Of a stretch of DNA of 5,985 nt, positions 4,725 to 5,985 are shown piece by piece. The stretch comes from DAOVDI01 sp965373045 (GTDB lineage Bacteria; Acidobacteriota; Aminicenantia; Aminicenantales; Aminicenantaceae): positions 1-5,985 of the forward strand of contig CBDVEQ010000160.1 in assembly GCA_965373045.1 (NCBI GenBank), written 5' to 3'. The number at the start of each line of letters is the position of its first letter. Position 1 is the stretch's first letter. Position numbers and translations under genes: made by a program. A model generated the notes under the pieces. The model saw only the letters and a program-made list of their open reading frames with translations. It had not been told where the DNA came from and made no database searches.

Positions 4725-4947
4725 AAGACTCTTTTTTTTGGCCGTCTTCCTCTATGGGAAGGTCTAAAAGTTTAACCGCGCTTTCGTACATCTGCTTTAA
4801 GGATTTTTTGGACTCCTGAAGTTTTTCCAGTTTCTGACGGGTCTCGGTTATGATCTTCTGCATTTCCGCATCAATTTCGTTGATCTGGCTTTTTACTTCA
4901 TTCATTGTTTTTTTATAGAGATCTTCTTGTTCTTTGGTTATGGCCAT
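4723..4947 (-). CDS. Short coiled-coil protein, function unknown
   Basis: 74 residues from ATG 4947. GGAG at 4957-4954, six bases upstream, favours this start over the ATG four codons earlier (4959), which has no ribosome site. The product is almost entirely charged helix with heptad-like hydrophobic spacing ('VKSQINEIDAEMQKIITETR', then 'LEKLQESKKSLKQMYESAVKLL'), no cysteine, no signal peptide and no membrane segment, so it is probably cytoplasmic and oligomeric. The acidic C-terminus ends 'DGQKKES'. The TGA stop overlaps the ribosome site of the next gene, which is in the same reading frame, so the two are likely coupled. I do not recognise the family. Confidence 0.75.
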   Translation of the reverse strand: MAITKEQEDLYKKTMNEVKSQINEIDAEMQKIITETRQKLEKLQESKKSLKQMYESAVKLLDLPIEEDGQKKES

Positions 4948-4953
4948 TCCAGG

Positions 4954-4957
4954 CTCC
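4954..4957 (-). promoter_or_regulatory. Ribosome site choosing the ATG at 4947
   Basis: GGAG with a six-base spacer to ATG 4947. The upstream in-frame ATG (4959) would overlap this site and has only AT-rich sequence before it. Confidence 0.55.
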
Positions 4958-4995
4958 ATATTAAAACCGGGATAATTCCAGGCTAAGAGATAATT

Positions 4996-5025
4996 AATAT
5001 AACAGAATTGGACTGAACATGCCAG
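4996..5025 (-). promoter_or_regulatory. Candidate promoter of the minus-strand three-gene operon
   Basis: On the minus strand CTGGCA (5025-5020, four of six consensus) and TATATT (5001-4996, five of six) are 18 bases apart. Transcription would start near 4989, leaving about 40 bases of leader before ATG 4947. The left arm of the inverted repeat at 5006-5034 falls in its spacer. Confidence 0.35.
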
Positions 5026-5034
5026 ATTCCAATT
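5006..5034. promoter_or_regulatory. Inverted repeat, candidate shared operator
   Basis: AATTGGA (5006-5012) and TCCAATT (5028-5034) are perfect 7-base inverted copies with centres 22 bases apart, about two helical turns, which suits a dimeric repressor. One arm lies within the leftward promoter candidate and the other just upstream of the rightward -35 box. No regulator gene for it is in the window. Confidence 0.35.
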
Positions 5035-5036
5035 GA

Positions 5037-5065
5037 TTGCAAATCATCTATTTTGTTTTTATACT
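5037..5065 (+). promoter_or_regulatory. Candidate promoter of the CDF transporter gene
   Basis: TTGCAA (5037-5042) and TATACT (5060-5065) are separated by 17 bases, a good sigma-70 match. The start would fall near 5072, only about three bases before ATG 5075, so the mRNA would be nearly leaderless and the GAGG at 5069-5072 would be largely untranscribed. Either the message is leaderless or the real start lies further upstream. Confidence 0.45.
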
Positions 5066-5074
5066 GTTGAGGTA

Positions 5075-5985
5075 ATGGAAGAAGCAAGTAAAAAGGCTGT
5101 TCTCACTGCATTGTTCTGTAATATGGGAATAGCAGTTTTTAAAATTATTGCGGCTCTTATCAGCCATTCTTCCTCCATGATGGCTGAAGGATATCATTCG
5201 ATCTCCGATACGTTCAATCAAGTTCTTTTACTGATAGGTTTGAAACGCGGCAGGAAGAAGGCCAGCGCCCTGCATCCTTTTGGTTACGGGAAGGAACAGT
5301 TTTTCTGGTCCTTTGTTGTAGCCATAATCCTGTTTGGAATAGCCGGCACTCTTTCGATAAGGGAGGGCTTTCATAAATTCCATCACCCGGAACCAATAAA
5401 CCATATGTGGCTGAACTTTTTAGCCATAGCTGTGGCCATGTTTTTTGAAACGATTGCATTCAGGGTGGCTCTGAAAAAATTTAAAGAAGAGATAAAAAGG
5501 GAGAAGCACAATAACTGGATTGAGGGATTGAAAAACAGCAAAGATCCTGTCATTCTGACGGTTCTGTTTGAGGACGCTCTAGCGCTTTTTGGGCTGGTTA
5601 TTGCAGCTGCTGCTTTGGCGCTTGTCCAATTCACCGGGCTCCTGGTCCTGGATGCTGTTGCCTCTGTGATCATTGGTGTTCTCCTTATGGTTTTTGCTCT
5701 GTTCCTTGCCAATGAGACTAAAAAGCTGTTGGTCGGTGAAAGTATAACTCCAAAAAAGCGGAAAAAGATCTTGAAGATCATGAGATCTTATACAGAGATC
5801 AACAGGGTGATCAGCTTGAAGACAATGCATCTGAGTTCCGAAGAAGTTCTGATTGCAGCGGAATTGAATTACAAAGATGACCTGGTCACGGACGAGATCG
5901 AGGCGATCAACGACCGGATCGAGAAAGAGATCAAAACCATTTTCCCGGCTGCCAAGATCTATTTAGAAGCGGAGAACACCGAATC
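5075..5985 (+). CDS. Cation diffusion facilitator (CDF/SLC30) metal transporter, 3' end cut
   Basis: Inner-membrane transporter expected to export a divalent metal such as Zn2+, Mn2+ or Fe2+ in exchange for protons. 303 residues are visible, with no stop before the edge; the family is usually 290-330, so little is missing. Six helices lie near residues 8-29, 35-55, 77-95, 112-133, 160-183 and 189-212. Helix 2 carries the metal motif H41-x3-D45 ('EGYHSISDTFNQ'), followed by 'HPFGYGKEQFFW' (67-78). Helix 5 has 'FEDALALFG' with E166-D167 rather than the usual [HD]-x3-D, as in the SLC30A9-like branch, so metal choice is uncertain. Helix 6 begins 'DAVASVIIG' (193-201). The cytoplasmic tail (from about 213) has the expected dimer domain. 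ATG 5075 fits the family N-terminus; GAGG lies only two bases upstream, an unusually tight spacing. Divergent from the minus-strand operon. Confidence 0.93.
   Translation, partial: MEEASKKAVLTALFCNMGIAVFKIIAALISHSSSMMAEGYHSISDTFNQVLLLIGLKRGRKKASALHPFGYGKEQFFWSFVVAIILFGIAGTLSIREGFHKFHHPEPINHMWLNFLAIAVAMFFETIAFRVALKKFKEEIKREKHNNWIEGLKNSKDPVILTVLFEDALALFGLVIAAAALALVQFTGLLVLDAVASVIIGVLLMVFALFLANETKKLLVGESITPKKRKKILKIMRSYTEINRVISLKTMHLSSEEVLIAAELNYKDDLVTDEIEAINDRIEKEIKTIFPAAKIYLEAENTE

Noticed and set aside
4723..4725. Selenocysteine or programmed readthrough at the TGA
   Set aside because: A ribosome site and a new signal-like helix directly follow, which suits two separate proteins; no selenocysteine-insertion hairpin was evident by eye.
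5214..5830. Minus-strand open frames opposite the CDF gene
   Set aside because: Antisense shadows of a clear transporter gene; composition is low-complexity and not protein-like.

Overview
The window looks like a chromosomal segment of a Gram-negative bacterium with moderate GC. Signal peptides, a lipobox and TonB C-terminal domains imply an outer membrane. The TonB-family protein has a soluble N-terminal part, a proline run, a 'KPPK-VDPIYP' lead-in and two TonB_C domains. That style is familiar from Acidobacteriota and especially Aminicenantes-like genomes. This taxonomic guess rests on protein style alone and is weak. No phage, transposon, CRISPR, tRNA or rRNA signal is visible.

Layout. 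(1) Positions 1-940, minus strand: the N-terminal 313 residues of a sodium:solute symporter (SSS family), cut by the window start. (2) Positions 941-1336: a 396-base region with no convincing gene but much structure. It holds a consensus sigma-70 promoter facing right (TTGACA-18-TATAAT), a strongly foldable RNA element starting at the predicted transcription start, a 26-base perfect direct repeat, and a second hairpin between the two repeat copies. (3) Positions 1337-3687, plus strand: a tight operon of an ECF sigma factor, a zinc-binding-type (ZAS) anti-sigma factor with one membrane segment, and an exported TonB-family protein with duplicated C-terminal domains. Sigma and anti-sigma overlap by 8 bases, and the TonB gene starts two bases after the anti-sigma gene ends. 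(4) Positions 4947-3672, minus strand: three genes apparently in one operon. They are a 74-residue coiled-coil protein, a five-helix membrane protein of unknown function that seems to start with a rare ATT codon, and a 67-residue predicted lipoprotein whose 3' end overlaps the 3' end of the TonB gene. (5) Positions 5075-5985, plus strand: a cation diffusion facilitator (CDF) transporter running off the right edge, divergent from the three-gene operon.

How the parts may work together. The sigma/anti-sigma/TonB cluster has the layout of a cell-envelope signalling unit: the anti-sigma spans the inner membrane, holds the sigma factor, and may be released by an envelope signal. The exported twin-TonB_C protein is probably the effector or sensor, but this is inference. 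The three-gene minus operon cannot be given a function from sequence. Its divergence from a metal-transporter gene, with a 7+7-base inverted repeat between the two candidate promoters, suggests possible shared control.

The least explained items are the structured RNA candidate and the direct repeat in front of the sigma gene, the ATT start, and the unknown coiled-coil/membrane/lipoprotein operon.
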